The notes under the pieces: generated by a model | What the model was told of the DNA's origin: nothing | Seen by the model: the letters and a program-made list of their open reading frames with translations, nothing else | The model's database searches: none | Made by a program: the position numbers and the translations under genes | In this document: one piece after another, positions 15,581-27,130 of the stretch | Layout of the letters: each line of letters starts with the position of its first letter | Position numbering within the stretch: position 1 is the stretch's first letter | NCBI GenBank assembly: GCA_030159075.1 | Contig: BROG01000246.1 | Coordinates: forward strand, 620,001 to 684,000 | Source: Atrina japonica | Lineage: Eukaryota; Mollusca; Bivalvia; Pterioida; Pinnidae | DNA: 64,000 nucleotides | Reading direction: 5' to 3'

Positions 15581-16764
15581 AATATTTTTAAAAAATCATG
15601 GGTTGAAAAATCATGTTACAATGTAATAATTTGTGAAAGAATCCAACGTGAACAATGGCCGAGTAACATTTGTATAGTAGGGATATCAATCGTAAAATTG
15701 TCTACGGCAATATGTCGATTTAGCCTTTTTAATCAAAGTATTCGTCTAATAACGAGATATATTTGTTATTCAAAATGACAGCCATTATGCCAAATTTTAA
15801 AGTTTCTCACCAAATAAGAGCATGTGACGTTTTAAAAATAGGATTCTTTTTTTAATGTTTTGTTTAGAAAAATTTTCTATTCTTTATGTTTTCTTCCTTA
15901 TTTTAAATTTTATTTTACTTCATTGTTTCTCGTTATATAAACTCAGAGGCGATCGTCTGTTATTCTAATGATGAAAAGTTTAGGCTAAAAATTGTTTTTA
16001 TGTAGTTTGATAAAGCTGATACATTTTATGAACATTTCGGTACGAAATCAAGAACGAAATCTGTGTGCAGATATTCTGTTTTTATTTTGTTTTGTTGTTT
16101 ATACATAAATTAGTCTCTATAGAAACCTAGAAACCATTTCCAAGTGTTTGTATTGGCGTTCTTTCTCAGTTCATTTCAAATAATTATTATTTTTTCTTTG
16201 ACATACATCTTTATACAACACACAATGAGAGAATTTATCGATACTCCAAATAAAACTAATATATTTGACAGTATGACCACGTTCCATTTGTCTTTGTGGG
16301 TAATCATATTCTCTAAAATATGCTTCCATCGATCATTCTGTCTTTCACAGTATTCGTGCATACAATGCTCTATGTAATATTTTATTTTATCTTTCTCAAA
16401 ATCAATAGAACAAGTTTCGTGTAGTAGTTATACAGACCTATCATACAGGCGGGAACACACATTCGATATACGTATACATCGACTGAATTACAAACTAGAA
16501 AGGATATTAAATTCTGATTTACAGGAACCATTAAAATTTTTATTGCACGTTTTTAAAAATTGTTGTCACTTTACTTCTGACATTTATGTTTGGTTGGCTT
16601 CAAGAGCGGAAATATTGTCTTGCTGTTCGTATCTTTGATAAATCATAAAATTAATCATTGGAAGAAAATTTACCATGCTGTCCATGATTGTCGGTTTTTA
16701 ATTGCAACACTCATTTGTGACGACTGATCTCAACTATACACGTGTCACACACATACATTTTATT
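15581..16764. other. AT-rich DNA, nothing recognised
   Basis: No gene or repeat copy seen. The overlapping short frames at about 16,144-16,377 on both strands are hydrophobic only because the DNA is T-rich and have no recognisable domain. Confidence 0.5.
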
Positions 16765-17025
16765 TTTGATGTTGTTTTACGCAACACTCAACTCAACAAT
16801 TTTGCAGTCATATGGTGGATGTCAGTTTTTAGTGTTTGGAGCGAGAACCCAGTTACAATTTACCCGAAAAATGACCAAATGCCTTCTGCAAGTAAGCTGG
16901 AAAACGTTCTCACAAAATCACATTACTAGGTTCCAGTGTGACTCAAAACTACACTGATTTGAGGTGAAGTATTTCATGGTTAAATTCGAAATGCTTTAAC
17001 TAATCGACCGCGGAACCCATACACC
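16765..17025 (-). mobile_element. tRNA-derived SINE, family S1
   Basis: On the minus strand the copy starts GGTTCCGCGGTCGATTAG, followed by TTAAAGCAT as in other S1 heads. The body has TTGTGAGAACGTTTTCC and GGGTAAATTGTAACTGGG, then a GACATCCACCATATGACTG segment, ending near TTGAGTTGAGTGTTGCG. Box B is degenerate. The order matches the copies at 50.6 and 53.6 kb. Confidence 0.65.
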
Positions 17026-17099
17026 CCTACACACACAGACATACATAATCATATATTAATGGATATAGAAGCCTACAGCAAATTATACTAGTATGTTAA

Positions 17100-18060
17100 T
17101 GTGTCGTCCGTCGTGCGTCGTCCGTTAACTTTTTCACATTTTCAGTTTCTTCTCAAGAACCTCTGGGTCAATTCCAACCAAACTTTGTCACTAGCACCAA
17201 TACCTGAAGGGGCATGGAAATTGCAAAATTCATGGTCCCCACCCCAAGGGGCCTTAGGGATGGGGTAAAAACCATGAAAAATAGGACATTTTTTTAAAAA
17301 ATATTCTTCTCTACGGGGGTACATTACTGACACAAATGCTTTATATAGTTGTAATGTCCTAGAACTGCTCTACCAAAATTGCAAAATACATGACCCTGAG
17401 GGCATGGGTACTGCCCGTAGGGCAGGGCTAAATTTACTATATAGAAAAAATAGAATAAATGGTTAGAAAGAGCATGAAGCCATCTACCAAAATTGCAAAA
17501 TTCATGACCCTGAGGGCATGCGTTCTGCCTCTAGGACAAGACTAAATTTATTATATAGTAAAAATAGCCAAATCTTCAAAACTTCTTCTCAACTCCTACA
17601 CATCTTACAGGAAAACTGAATACATGGTTAGAAAGAGCCTGAAACTCCTACCGAAATTGCAAAATTCATGACCGTGAGGGCATGGGTTCTGCCCCTAGAG
17701 CATGGCTAAATTTACTATATAGTAAAAACAGCCAAATCTTAAAAAATCTTCTTCTCAACTCCTGCACATCTTTTGTGCATTATGAATATTATAAACAAAA
17801 TACCAAAGTTATAATAAAGACTGAATGCATGATTAGAAAGAACAAAACGCTTTACCATAATTGTGAAATGCGTGAACATTTAGGTCGGTAAGGCACAAAA
17901 AGCGATTGATTTGTTTATTTTGTTTTATCTAATATATTGTTAAATCAATATATTTATCATCTGTTATGAAGTATAAAGAGCACATAGTTGACATAATGAT
18001 TTCTAAAGACCAAAAATTTGCATACTCAGGTGACCATTAAGGCCCATGGGCCTCTTGTTA
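17100..18060. repeat. Internally repeated element ending in GGCCCATGGGCC palindrome
   Basis: Units containing AAAATTGCAAAATTCATGAC, GAGGGCATGGGTTCTGCC and TTTACTATATAG recur at about 17,391, 17,505 and 17,669, with a weaker fourth copy near 17,850. Spacings are about 114 and 164 bp, and the shorter one lacks a CTTCTTCTCAACTCC segment. The element opens with CGTCCGTCGTGCGTCGTCCG and closes near 18,040 with CAGGTGACCATTAAGG, GGCCCATGGGCC (a perfect 12-bp palindrome) and TCTTGTTATT. The terminal hairpin followed by CTTGT recalls a rolling-circle transposon 3' end but does not fit the canonical CTRR rule, so I leave the class open. Confidence 0.6.
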
Positions 18061-18584
18061 TTCAAAATTTTTATGCTGAAATAAAACAGTTATAGTTTGT
18101 GATCTTTGGCTTCGATATTCCTATACGTTATATCGACTGTTTATCTGTTATTGTCATCATTTAAAGGTTAATTTATTTGACTTGTTGAGAGCGATAAAGA
18201 TCAGTCCAATTATCTTTCAAGGGTCATGCGCACTAAACAAATAGATTGCATCCTTTTGCAGACGTGGGAAGTATTATCTACTTAAATGGCATTCAGTTGA
18301 CATAACCATAGAATACTAATATTTTATAAAATTAAAATGTCACATCAGTCTCAAATTGTTTTAATAACATAAGCTGCGCAATAAAACGAGGGATAATTAG
18401 GAAGACGTTAACATGAAGCTCAAATGATTCATCAGTGTTAATATACATTTCCAACATTTGTCGCAGAAGATAATGATAAATATCAGAACACACAATAATA
18501 TAGCTATCATTAGCTATAGAATATCAGCTTAAGCATGAAAAATTAGATGTACTTTTAAAGTATTTACGTCATTATATTAATATA

Positions 18585-18586
<2 letters not shown>

Positions 18587-18650
<64 letters not shown>
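18587..18650. repeat. (AT)n microsatellite
   Basis: About 30 AT units, trailing into ATACATACAT. Confidence 0.97.
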
Positions 18651-18653
<3 letters not shown>

Positions 18654-18659
18654 CATATA

Positions 18660-20190
18660 TTGCAAGTTAAGCCGAGAAGCGATTGTATTCCCTGTGTCGT
18701 CTGCGTCACAAAGCGATATGTTTTATGTCGTTTGTCTTTGGTTCGTCTGATGACCTGTTTGTTAGTATATAACAGCCACTAAGAATACGTAATACATCGT
18801 GTCGTCTGCGACACAAAAAGACACTTTGATATCATATGGTTCATTTTATTACTTTTGAGCACTCTTCAAAACACGTGCAGAATAGTAACATTTCGTGTTA
18901 TGTCGTCAGACCGTCCTTTGTCGTGTCTGTCGGGATGCAAAAACTTCACATGTCGTGTCGTCTCCGTTACAAACCGATACTTTTGTTTGTGTTATGTTTC
19001 GCTTGTCCTTTTTGTTCTGACCGTCATGGAACAAGTGGTACGATGTTTGTTTGTTTGTTTATTGTTGTTTAACGTCCCACTCAAGGATATTTCACTCATA
19101 TGGAAACGTCACCAAATGCCGGTGAAAGACTTCAAATTTTGTCCTATGCTCGGCATTTACGGCCATTGAGCAGTGAGGGTTCTTTAACGTGCCGACACCG
19201 ATTGGGACACGGGACCTCGGTTTTTACTGTCTCGTCCGAAAGACATGAAACCAACCTGCCGCCGGCTGGACACAACCTCACGATCAAGAGTCGAGCACGC
19301 TACCGACTGAGCCAGGCCTGTTCGCAATTGGTACGAAGGAGTGGTCACATGTTATGTTATATTCATAATGTAAGTTTTAGAAGGATACGGTCACACGGAT
19401 ATGTCGTCTGCGTTATAAACCGACATTTCGGTAACGTGTTGTTTCTTGTTTGTCCCTTATCCTCATCGTCATAAGATTAATGCTACGAGAACACGGCGAC
19501 ATGTCTTGTTGTCTGAGTTATTAGCAGAAACGGGGATGTCGTATTGTGTTTCGCTTGTAAGTTTTTTTCTTACCGTCACGATGCAAGTGCTGCCAAGAAA
19601 TAGTCACATATCGTGTCGTCTGCGTCACAAACCGACACATTTGTTTTATCCTATTGTATGTCACTTATTAACTCATGATACATGTGTTACGAAGGAACAA
19701 TTATAAAGTGTTGTTTGCGTTGTTGTATTTCGCTTGATTTTTCCTGACCGTCATGAGACAACTGCTACCAAGAAACAATCACATTTCGTGTCGTCTGCAG
19801 CAAAAACCGATACTTTGTTAGCGTTTTGGTTTTGTCGACGTTGTACTCTCCGTCATTTATATATTGTAACGCTTTTGTTCCGTCATATCGCCTGTGTAAC
19901 AAACCGACATTTTGGTATTGCAATGTGTGTTGTCTGTCTCTTATTCTCATATTCATAATGTAAGTTTTAGAAGGATACGGTCACACGGATATGTCGTCTG
20001 CGTTATAAACCGACACTTTGGTATTGTGATGAGTTTTCTGTCTGTCTCTTATCCTCAAAGCCTTAATACAGTGGTTCGAAGAAACAGTCACATGTCGTGT
20101 CATATACCTCACAAACAGACATTTTGTCATCGTGTCGTTTGTGTCAATGTTGTCCTCTCCGACATCTTACATATTGTGACGACTTTCTTC
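18660..20190. repeat. Degenerate satellite with CGTGTCGTCTGCG core
   Basis: The core GTCGTCTGCGTCACAAACCG recurs in diverged form near 18,697, 18,801, 18,958, 19,402, 19,501, 19,614, 19,790, 19,995 and 20,093. Between cores come TTTGTTTGTCTCTTATCCTC-like, CCGTCATG and GAAGAAACAGTCACA segments. Spacing is irregular, roughly 100-200 bp. Two segments of about 73 bp at 19,354 and 19,948 are nearly identical, which points to a recent 594-bp duplication inside an otherwise old array. A SINE interrupts it at 19,047-19,322. Confidence 0.7.
19047..19322 (-). mobile_element. tRNA-derived SINE, family S2, inserted in the satellite
   Basis: Read on the minus strand this is a well-ordered SINE. The head GGCCTGGCTCAGTCGGTAGC is box A-like, followed by GTGCTCGACTC and a degenerate box B (GAGGTTGTGTCC). 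The central domain holds AAACCGAGGTCCCGTG-like, TTAAAGAACCCTCACTGC and TCAATGGCCGTAAATGCC segments. The 3' end is GTGGGACGTTAAACAACAAT followed by AAACAAAC repeats. Relatives lie at 29.4, 43.9 and 49.9 kb. It is the best preserved member in the window. Confidence 0.8.
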
Positions 20191-21155
20191 TATCTTCGAC
20201 AATTGAAATTCAAAGTACATATTTCTTAATATTTATGAAAGTCCTTTTGGTATTAGAATATAAAAAGTTCAGCTTCTACCATATTCACGTTGTCAGCACT
20301 CGTGTCTTGTAATACGATGCAAATACATCATTTGTTCTGATTTATTAGTAATTCTTTTCATATTCTACTAAATTGATCCATGTATTTTGCCAGTATAGGT
20401 GACAAACTAATTATTTTTGCAGCCATATTGGAGCGAAGAAGCGGGTTTTAGAGAAATAGTTGGCATGATCATTTTACACTTTAAAAAAAAACAACGGCAA
20501 GGGTTCATACATGCGAGCTTATATAACAAATATAAACTTTATTTTACAACAATAACGAACGAGTATTATAGTAATGTCTCTCCTTGGTTATGATGTAATT
20601 TTTGGGTTACGACTGTCTTACTGTGAGGGGAAACCGGATAACCCGGATGTCACCCACGTCTTCAAGTTGGTGACCGCCATACCAATTCACCTACGCCCTT
20701 GTTCCATATTGGTGAGAAACGGATGCGCTACCCACAATGCTACCCGGATACCCAAACTAATATGTACATATTATTTATGAAGTGAATATTTGAACTAAGA
20801 AAGCATTATTGACAACAGCTGTTTTACAAAACTTATTCAAATATTTCTTATAAATAAACTGTAGTATTTGACAACCGTGCTGTATTTACTCACCACATAT
20901 TGAGATAACATTATCTCAAATGTTTTCATATCTATATAAGTTCTGGACGAAGTGGGAACTACAAGTGTTTCATACTACATTCTGGGTACTTCATGAAGTA
21001 TACTTTATCTCCAAATGCAAATAAACTGTTGGAAATGATAACACTTCTCCAAAATGAAAACATTCAGCCTTCAGTGCAAATAGTTCAGTTCTGCTAGACT
21101 ATGAATATTTCAGTGTGCCGAGAAATACAAGATAGTTATAAAAACATCGTGTAGC
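20191..21155. other. AT-rich DNA with one possible SINE fragment
   Basis: Apart from the tRNA-like segment at 20,590-20,765, nothing is recognisable. Confidence 0.45.
20590..20765 (-). mobile_element. Possible tRNA-like SINE fragment, third family
   Basis: On the minus strand it reads GGGTAGCATTGTGGGTAGCG (box A-like), then CGGGTTATCCGGTTTCCCC. No clear box B is visible and there is no second copy in the window, so the assignment is tentative. Confidence 0.35.
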
Positions 21156-21490
21156 TTAAAGGGACATTAACTGTTTTTTTTTTCTCTCCCAAAATTGTTG
21201 TTTTTACTACTTGGATTGATATACAATAAAAAAGAGATATACACAGGCATAAACATTCTTAAATTCCTATATACTTTGTGAAAATTGTTTGAGAAACCCA
21301 GGTTTGACCCTTTTTCCCTCGCAATTCAACTTTACTATTTGTATATGAATCACACTTGACCTGACCTCATTTTCACAAAATATATAAAAATATAATTTTT
21401 ATTATACCTTTTATTACACCAAGTACAAGTAGTAAAAGTAGAAGAATTCGAAATAATTATTTCTGTAAATACAACTAATACCCATGTATT
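21156..21490 (+). mobile_element. TTAA-flanked MITE, family M2, copy 1
   Basis: It starts TTAA-AGGGACATTAACTG. The interior shares TGATATACAATAAAAAAGAG, CATAAACATTCTTAAATTCC and AAGTACAAGTAGTAAAAGTA with the copies at 54.6 and 57.6 kb. The right terminus is decayed. The TTAA at the ends recalls piggyBac-type target duplication, but no transposase is present. Confidence 0.65.
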
Positions 21491-22544
21491 CATTATGAAA
21501 TTGATTACTTGACATCAGTCTCAATTTCGTTAAAGCAGTTCTGGGTTTCACAAAAGGAATTCATTAAAAGTTTGTATTTTTGAAAGTTTCCCTTGTTCCT
21601 AATCAGGGCCTCTCTTCTTGTATGTTATGGTTTATGCAACCCTCGCCTTCTATAATTTCTGAATCTATAACGTTTAGAATTTACACAACGCGTGCTCAGT
21701 AAATGATATATACAAAAAGAAGTTATTATTACACTCTAAAGCCGATTACCGATTGATCCCCACCCCTCCTCACTCGAATATTTTACCAAACGTCTCAGAT
21801 GTATAATTTGTAAATTCATCTCTATCAATAAAGCTTTTAGATTACAGTTTTAACGTGACTTGTCAAATATACGATCGTCAAATTTCTGGTTTTTGTTTAG
21901 ATTTACGTACTTATCAAGAAAACGAAAATTATGCCATGTATACACTCGTGTCTTGTTTTACCGTAAATCGAACTAAGTATTGTCAGATAAAAAACAATTA
22001 CTGTTTAACTTAATTCATTTTTAGTAGTTATGAACGTCACTAGTACAAATTTTACCTGATATACAATTGCATTTTATAGCTTTGTGTCAATGCGCTAAAA
22101 GCATTCGAAGGTATAAAGCTGTGTTTCAGTCTTGGAAAGAACTTGGACGTTTTTATACGATTAATTTTATCTCGGTGTTATAAAAACGTTTTTATAATGT
22201 AAAATTCTATAATGTATTTCCCTGTCTTGGAAGTATAAACTTAAGTATATAACAATTAACGAACCGGGTACTGGAACTATCGGCAGACCAGTATGCCATT
22301 CCTTTCTATAATCAATGAAATAAATCATAGCAAAAATCAGAAACCGTGTTAAATGTAACCACAGACGCTTAAATGTAGATAATAACGAAATTTGCATGTC
22401 AATGAACAATATCAGAGGAATATAATTTTCAGATGAACGGGTCATGTTCCATAGAGGGTGGGACATCTGCGAGTCCGCAGTAAGACGAGGATAGATAGTT
22501 GAGTAGCATAATCTGTACCAGTGGTGTATCAACGATACCAAAGT
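21491..22544. other. AT-rich DNA, nothing recognised
   Basis: No gene seen. A 169-residue minus-strand frame at 22,167-22,676 runs through here into a repeat copy and is not accepted as a gene. Confidence 0.45.
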
Positions 22545-22830
22545 TTTAAGCTTGTCAGAAAATCCAGAAGACAATATACAGGTATGGTGAACAATGGATA
22601 AACACGGAACTTCAGATAATCTAATGATGTGCCACGGATAATTAAGCATCACTTGCCGACCAGTCACAACTGTCATGCCTCCACAGTCAAGTAGAAACTA
22701 AAACAATTGATGATTAACGCCTCGTTATAATCGGTACACATGATTCAACGACTATTTTCAGACCGTAACTTTACCTTTCAGTTAATGAAAGATCGTAATT
22801 GCAAACAAGATCAACCACAAAATTTACATA
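22545..22830 (-). mobile_element. Penelope-like element 3' fragment, copy H (highly diverged)
   Basis: On the plus strand ATGGATAAACACGGAACTTC, TGATGTGCCACGGATAATTA, AGCATCACTTGCCGACCAGT, TCCACAGTCAAGTAGAAACT and GTAATTGCAAACAAGATCA occur in the same order as in copies B and E. Element sense is minus. It is the oldest-looking of the minus-sense copies. Confidence 0.6.
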
Positions 22831-24035
22831 ACGTTAAAATTAGCCGCGGTTCTTTTTATCATGTTAGCAGTATCCTACTTCCATTTTGACTGATCTCTAT
22901 TGATAATCGCCGTTACTTTTGTTTCATGTTATCTTTGATTACCACTTACAATTCGAATGCTTTTAGTATTATTTGTACCTTCCGCCACACTTCGTTATTT
23001 TCAGTTAAGCTCAGGGCCATTTTTTCATTATGAAGAGAAAAAAAAACACGAATACAAAAATGTCAGACTTAACACAAATAAACGTCCAAGTATCTGTACT
23101 TCAATGCTTAAGCGATACTCGCTAATGCGACATTGACTAAAATGTAAGAGACGATACATTTTAAATCGCAATGACGCGAGCGGCCCTAAATGTGATCAAA
23201 ATCGTTATTTCGATTTTTCCGTACAACAAAGCCTGTGCGCATTTTGAATCAACCAATTCGTTATTGATTTAAAAAAAAAATTGCTATGAATCATTCAATG
23301 CATTTTATATTGAAATGAAAAGATATATATTTGTTTTTTATCTTCATTCTATACATTATTATTTATAAAACGGTTTGTCACAATTAACAAGGGAAATCAA
23401 AACGCTTTCAAATGTATTGTTCAACACTTCCTGTTGTTTTTATCTAAATTATCTTAAAGATTGATGGGAGAAACCTTCCATTCTTTACACACGTTGACAT
23501 TAATCACATGTGATATTAAGATTAGATACAGCAGACATCATGAAAATGAGATTTGATTGCACGATTCTAAGTTGTCGTCAGGGGAAATCAGAAAACTTGT
23601 GATTAACAGAAACATCTGTATTAAGTCTGATGTAAGCGATTCTGTGGTTTTGAAGACGTATCTACCACGCCGAGAACTTTACAATCGTTTATGTTCTCAT
23701 TTATTCTCCTGAAATGTACATAAACAGTCTGTAAAAACAAACATATGACACATGCGGACTGAAGTGCTGAGATGGGTGTATGACACTGTATGTTTTCATA
23801 ATCCTTACACATCAGTATTAAAGCTTAATATATTTCAAACACCGACATCATCATGAACACAAGCCATCGTTCATATCATGATAACCCGGAAGTATAAATT
23901 CAATTGTTGAATTAGCTATTAAAAAATAGTGTTTTCTAAGAAATGAAAACTTATAAAGAAAAGTATACTGTTATGCAAGTATATAAACATATTATACATC
24001 GAATAAGACGGGGACGGTTAGGGATTGATTGAAAT
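22831..24035. other. AT-rich DNA, nothing recognised
   Basis: No coding domain, RNA gene or repeat family copy seen. Confidence 0.5.
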
Positions 24036-26275
24036 ATAAAAATTTCAGATACCAAAGTATAAATCAATAGAATGTCCAGGACATAGATACAAATCCGGTA
24101 AAAATGGACAAACACGGACCTCTGGAAACCAAGAGGTGGGATCAGGTGCCATGGAGGAGTAAGCATCCCCTGTCAACCGGTCACACCCGCCGTGAGTCCA
24201 CAGTCAAGTCCAATGAAACACGTGAGGAGTGTATCCACGTCACAATTGGTACAGACGTCTCAACAACCGCCAACGAAAAGGCAACTCAATATTTCACTTA
24301 GTGAAACAGAGTAGTCGCAAACAAGACTATTATACCGACCATAAAATTTGCGGAACGATGACATTAAACGCGGTTTTCGATATCCCTGTGTCAATAATTT
24401 GTCAGTGAGTAGTTTACCTCTGTATATGATATCTTCATATGTTGCGCACGCCCTGGCATATCGGATCATTTGTGAAATATAAACTCTATATGCGGGTGAC
24501 TGAGGGATATTACTACTTAAATGTGGAAAATTTACGATGGGAAAGCCGAAATCGTCGCGTTTATCGTATAGCTTAGTTGCTAATTTCCCGTCTGTGTTTA
24601 TATTAAGTAAAATGTCTAAGTATGAAGCGTGTGTGCTTGATTCTGTTGTATCTTTTATTTCTAGTTCGCTGGGATATATCGCATTGACATATGTATGAAA
24701 ATTGTCATTATTAATTGAGAAAACGTGTTCGATATATCTAAATGTCAAATAAAAGGACACCGCTAACTTTTTCTTCTTTTGATTCAGCAGTTTCTGAATG
24801 AAGTCTGCTTCGTATGAATAAAGGAACAGGTCGGCCAATAAAGGAGCACAATTGGTTCCCATAGGAATGCCGACAGTTTGTTGAAAGACCACGTCTCCGA
24901 ACATTACAAATATATTGTCTATAAGAAATTCCAGCATGTTTTTTATATCAACTTCAGTATATTTATGTGTAGAATCAGAGTGGTGTTTGACGAAATAAGT
25001 ATCCTGATAGCCAATCACTAGATATTTAAATGTTCGGGTACCACCTTTAGTGAAAAAGCAGTTGTCTATGATTCTGAAAAGTCTTTCTTTTAATTTTTTA
25101 TGTGGAATAGTAGTGTAAAGAGTAGAGAAGTCATAAGTTTTGATACTGTGAATTCGAGAAAAATTGTGTGCCTTCAAATTTTCTAAAAGCTGTTTAGAAT
25201 TTTTAAGTATCCACATCTGATTTACACCGCTTCTGGAATAAGCAACTGTACAGTATTGTTGAAGTTTCTCCTTAACGGCTGTCAATATCTTGGTAAGGAG
25301 TAAAGATAAAGGTTTAGTAGAATATTTGCATGGATCCTACTATGTATCTTTGCTTATATGGGGTTTTATGAAGTTTAGGTATCCATTATAAATGTTGTAG
25401 CTCGAAATCGGTATCCGTTGTAGGTATATCAAATGAGCGTAATACGGACACGTGATCTCGTCCTTTGAAAGTGAGCTACGTGTGTATGTAGGATTTCCAG
25501 AATTCGTATTAAACCCAAGTTCTTCTAATAAACAATTATAGTAATGTGCCTTACAAATAAAAACTATATTATTTGAGGCTTTGTCTGCTGGTACCAGTAC
25601 ATATTGGTCATGTAACATATCCAGTTCAGTTACTACTTCTGGATCATTAAATACAGAGGGATAACGTGTTTTCATAGTCCCTTTAAGTTTTCGAATACGA
25701 GATTTTATCAACCATTGTATGGCTTTCGGCCATTCAGACAAAGTGTCTGGTTCTACGTCTTCATGTTTGGCCCATCGTCTGGCATAATCTTCGACAGAAT
25801 CCATAACTAAACTGAAATTCTGACGCCAATTAAAGGAACGGGCTTCCCGGTATTTAGGGCCCCTTAAAATAAGATTTTTGAGTCTTTCATTTTCAACAAT
25901 AGAAACGTCGCCGGTAATGACATGCCCGATAGTATTGTATTTGAAAGGAGAGGAAGCACATGAACATGTGACAGTGTTGTGTAGAAGATGGTTGATGTCT
26001 AGGCACTGCAAAACCTGTTTGTAATTGAATAGCTTGGATGCGATGCTAGGTGTATAGCTATATGAAATGCAAGGCGTGGTCTTCAGTTTAAAATATGGTG
26101 GAATACAGGACTGAACTGTTTTTGTGATTTAGAACATTGCCAATGTTTAAAGCGTCTATGCCTTTATTTGTAAATTTATGTTTAAGGAAAAGACGTTTCT
26201 GATCAGAACAGTCATCGTTTGTAACGCGAGAGATAGCACTCATATTGATCCTTCGAATGACCATCAGAATACGCT
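24036..26275 (-). mobile_element. Penelope-like retroelement, longest copy (B)
   Basis: A minus-strand retroelement with a decayed RT open frame (24,260-26,274) and a 3' UTR of about 225 bp (24,036-24,259). The UTR contains the hairpin-forming ACCTCTGGAAACCAAGAGGT and the AGTATAAATC / TTTCAGATACC 3' end. The RT stop codon lies at 24,260-24,262. The same 3' sequence defines nine shorter copies in this window (15.4, 22.6, 27.0, 39.3, 40.7, 42.2, 43.3, 48.4 and 57.1 kb), as expected for 5'-truncated retrocopies. The 5' end is lost at about 26,275, where it faces an inverted RT fragment. No GIY-YIG endonuclease is visible. The Penelope-like assignment rests on the RT features; another endonuclease-less RT lineage is possible. 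Confidence 0.7.
24260..26274 (-). pseudogene. Reverse transcriptase (Penelope-like), inactivated
   Basis: The N-terminal part (26,116-26,274) encodes KRLFLKHKFTNKGIDALNIG in one frame. After a frameshift near 26,115 the frame continues with SCIPPYFKLKTTPCISYSY and then GHVITGD. Next come LVPADKASNNIVF, KTYDFSTLYTTIPH, GIPMGTNCAPLLADL and the FPHLSSNIPQSPAYR block, ending KFYGRYNSLVCDYS. Two adjacent in-frame TAG codons at 25,337-25,342 split the protein without changing frame. The catalytic YxDD motif reads Tyr-Ile-Glu-His at 24,725-24,736, so both catalytic aspartates are lost. The VPADK and GIPMGT motifs and the YLDILL-GKLATKLYDKR order resemble Penelope-like RTs. Substitutions, stops and frameshift show a dead but fairly recent copy. 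Confidence 0.8.
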
Positions 26276-26389
26276 AGTCATTGTAAAACTGGACATATCA
26301 ATAACACTCAATCTACCCCAACAAACAAATACTATATTAAACTATATTTTACCGAAATAATTATGTTAAACTATAGTATCTATGTTAAA

Positions 26390-26560
26390 ATAAAGTTATG
26401 CGAAAAACGCGACGGTTTTTTCGGTTTTCCTATCTTTAATTTTCCACATTTAAATAGTAATATCCCACAATCACCCGCATATAGAGTTTATATTTCACAA
26501 ATGATCAGATATGCCAGATGTTCAACATATGAGCTGACAAATTGTACGAAGAAAATATAA
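26390..26560 (+). pseudogene. Inverted fragment of the same reverse transcriptase
   Basis: The plus strand encodes KRDGFFGFPIFNFPHLNSNI followed by PQSPAYRVYISQMIRYARCS. This corresponds to the C-terminal third of the RT found on the minus strand at 24,450-24,600, with nucleotide identity high by eye. A codon run matching DIIYRGKL is missing before LTN. It lies 115 bp from the 5' end of the long minus-strand copy, so two fragments of one element stand head to head. Confidence 0.85.
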
Positions 26561-26904
26561 TTACTCCGTAATAAAGTCTTATGGATGGAATGAATGTCCG
26601 TGATTCAATTATTTAGCTAAACAAAATTCACTTTCAATCTACCCCCTCTAATCTAAGGGTGAAATTAGCGAAAATAAACAGGTATACAGTGATTAATAAA
26701 TGTTTTGAGTTGAGCAAACAAAATATTTAATATAAAAAATCTAAATCAAGGTATATTTAAAAAATCATACCTTTGATTTACTTTAGTGTTATTCATAGTA
26801 AATATAAGTACCAAAAGTAAACCAAAATGTTACATTTTACAGAGACCGTATCTGAAAAAACAGGTTTACGTTTATATACTTATGGTAAATTTATATGAAT
26901 GTCA

Positions 26905-27130
26905 TAAAGTATAAATCTTCGGGACGTCCGGGATATATAGACAAGTCTGGTAAAACTTGGACAAACACGGACCTCTGGAAATTGGGAGATGGGATCAGGT
27001 GCCATGGCGGAGTAAGCATCAAACGTTGACGTGTCACACCCGCCGTGTGTCCACAGTCATATTCAAATGAAATAAGTGAGGAACGAATCCTCGTCACAAT
27101 TGGTACAGACATCTCAACAAGTACGCACTG
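26905..27130 (-). mobile_element. Penelope-like element 3' fragment, copy C
   Basis: On the plus strand AAAGTATAAATCTTCGGGAC, TCTGGTAAAACTTGGAC, GGGATCAGGTGCCATGGCGG, CACACCCGCCGTGTGTCCAC and GGTACAGACATCTCAACAAG occur in family order. It stops before the RT-coding part. Element sense is minus. Confidence 0.8.

Noticed and set aside
22167..22676. 169-residue minus-strand frame
   Set aside because: Its N-terminal part is the translation of Penelope-like copy H. The rest is AT-rich with no recognisable domain.
23951..24166. Small conserved protein MLTPPWHLIPPLGFQRSV seen at several loci
   Set aside because: It is the repeated 3' UTR of the Penelope-like family read in the minus sense after the RT stop. 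Conservation reflects the repeat, not a protein.
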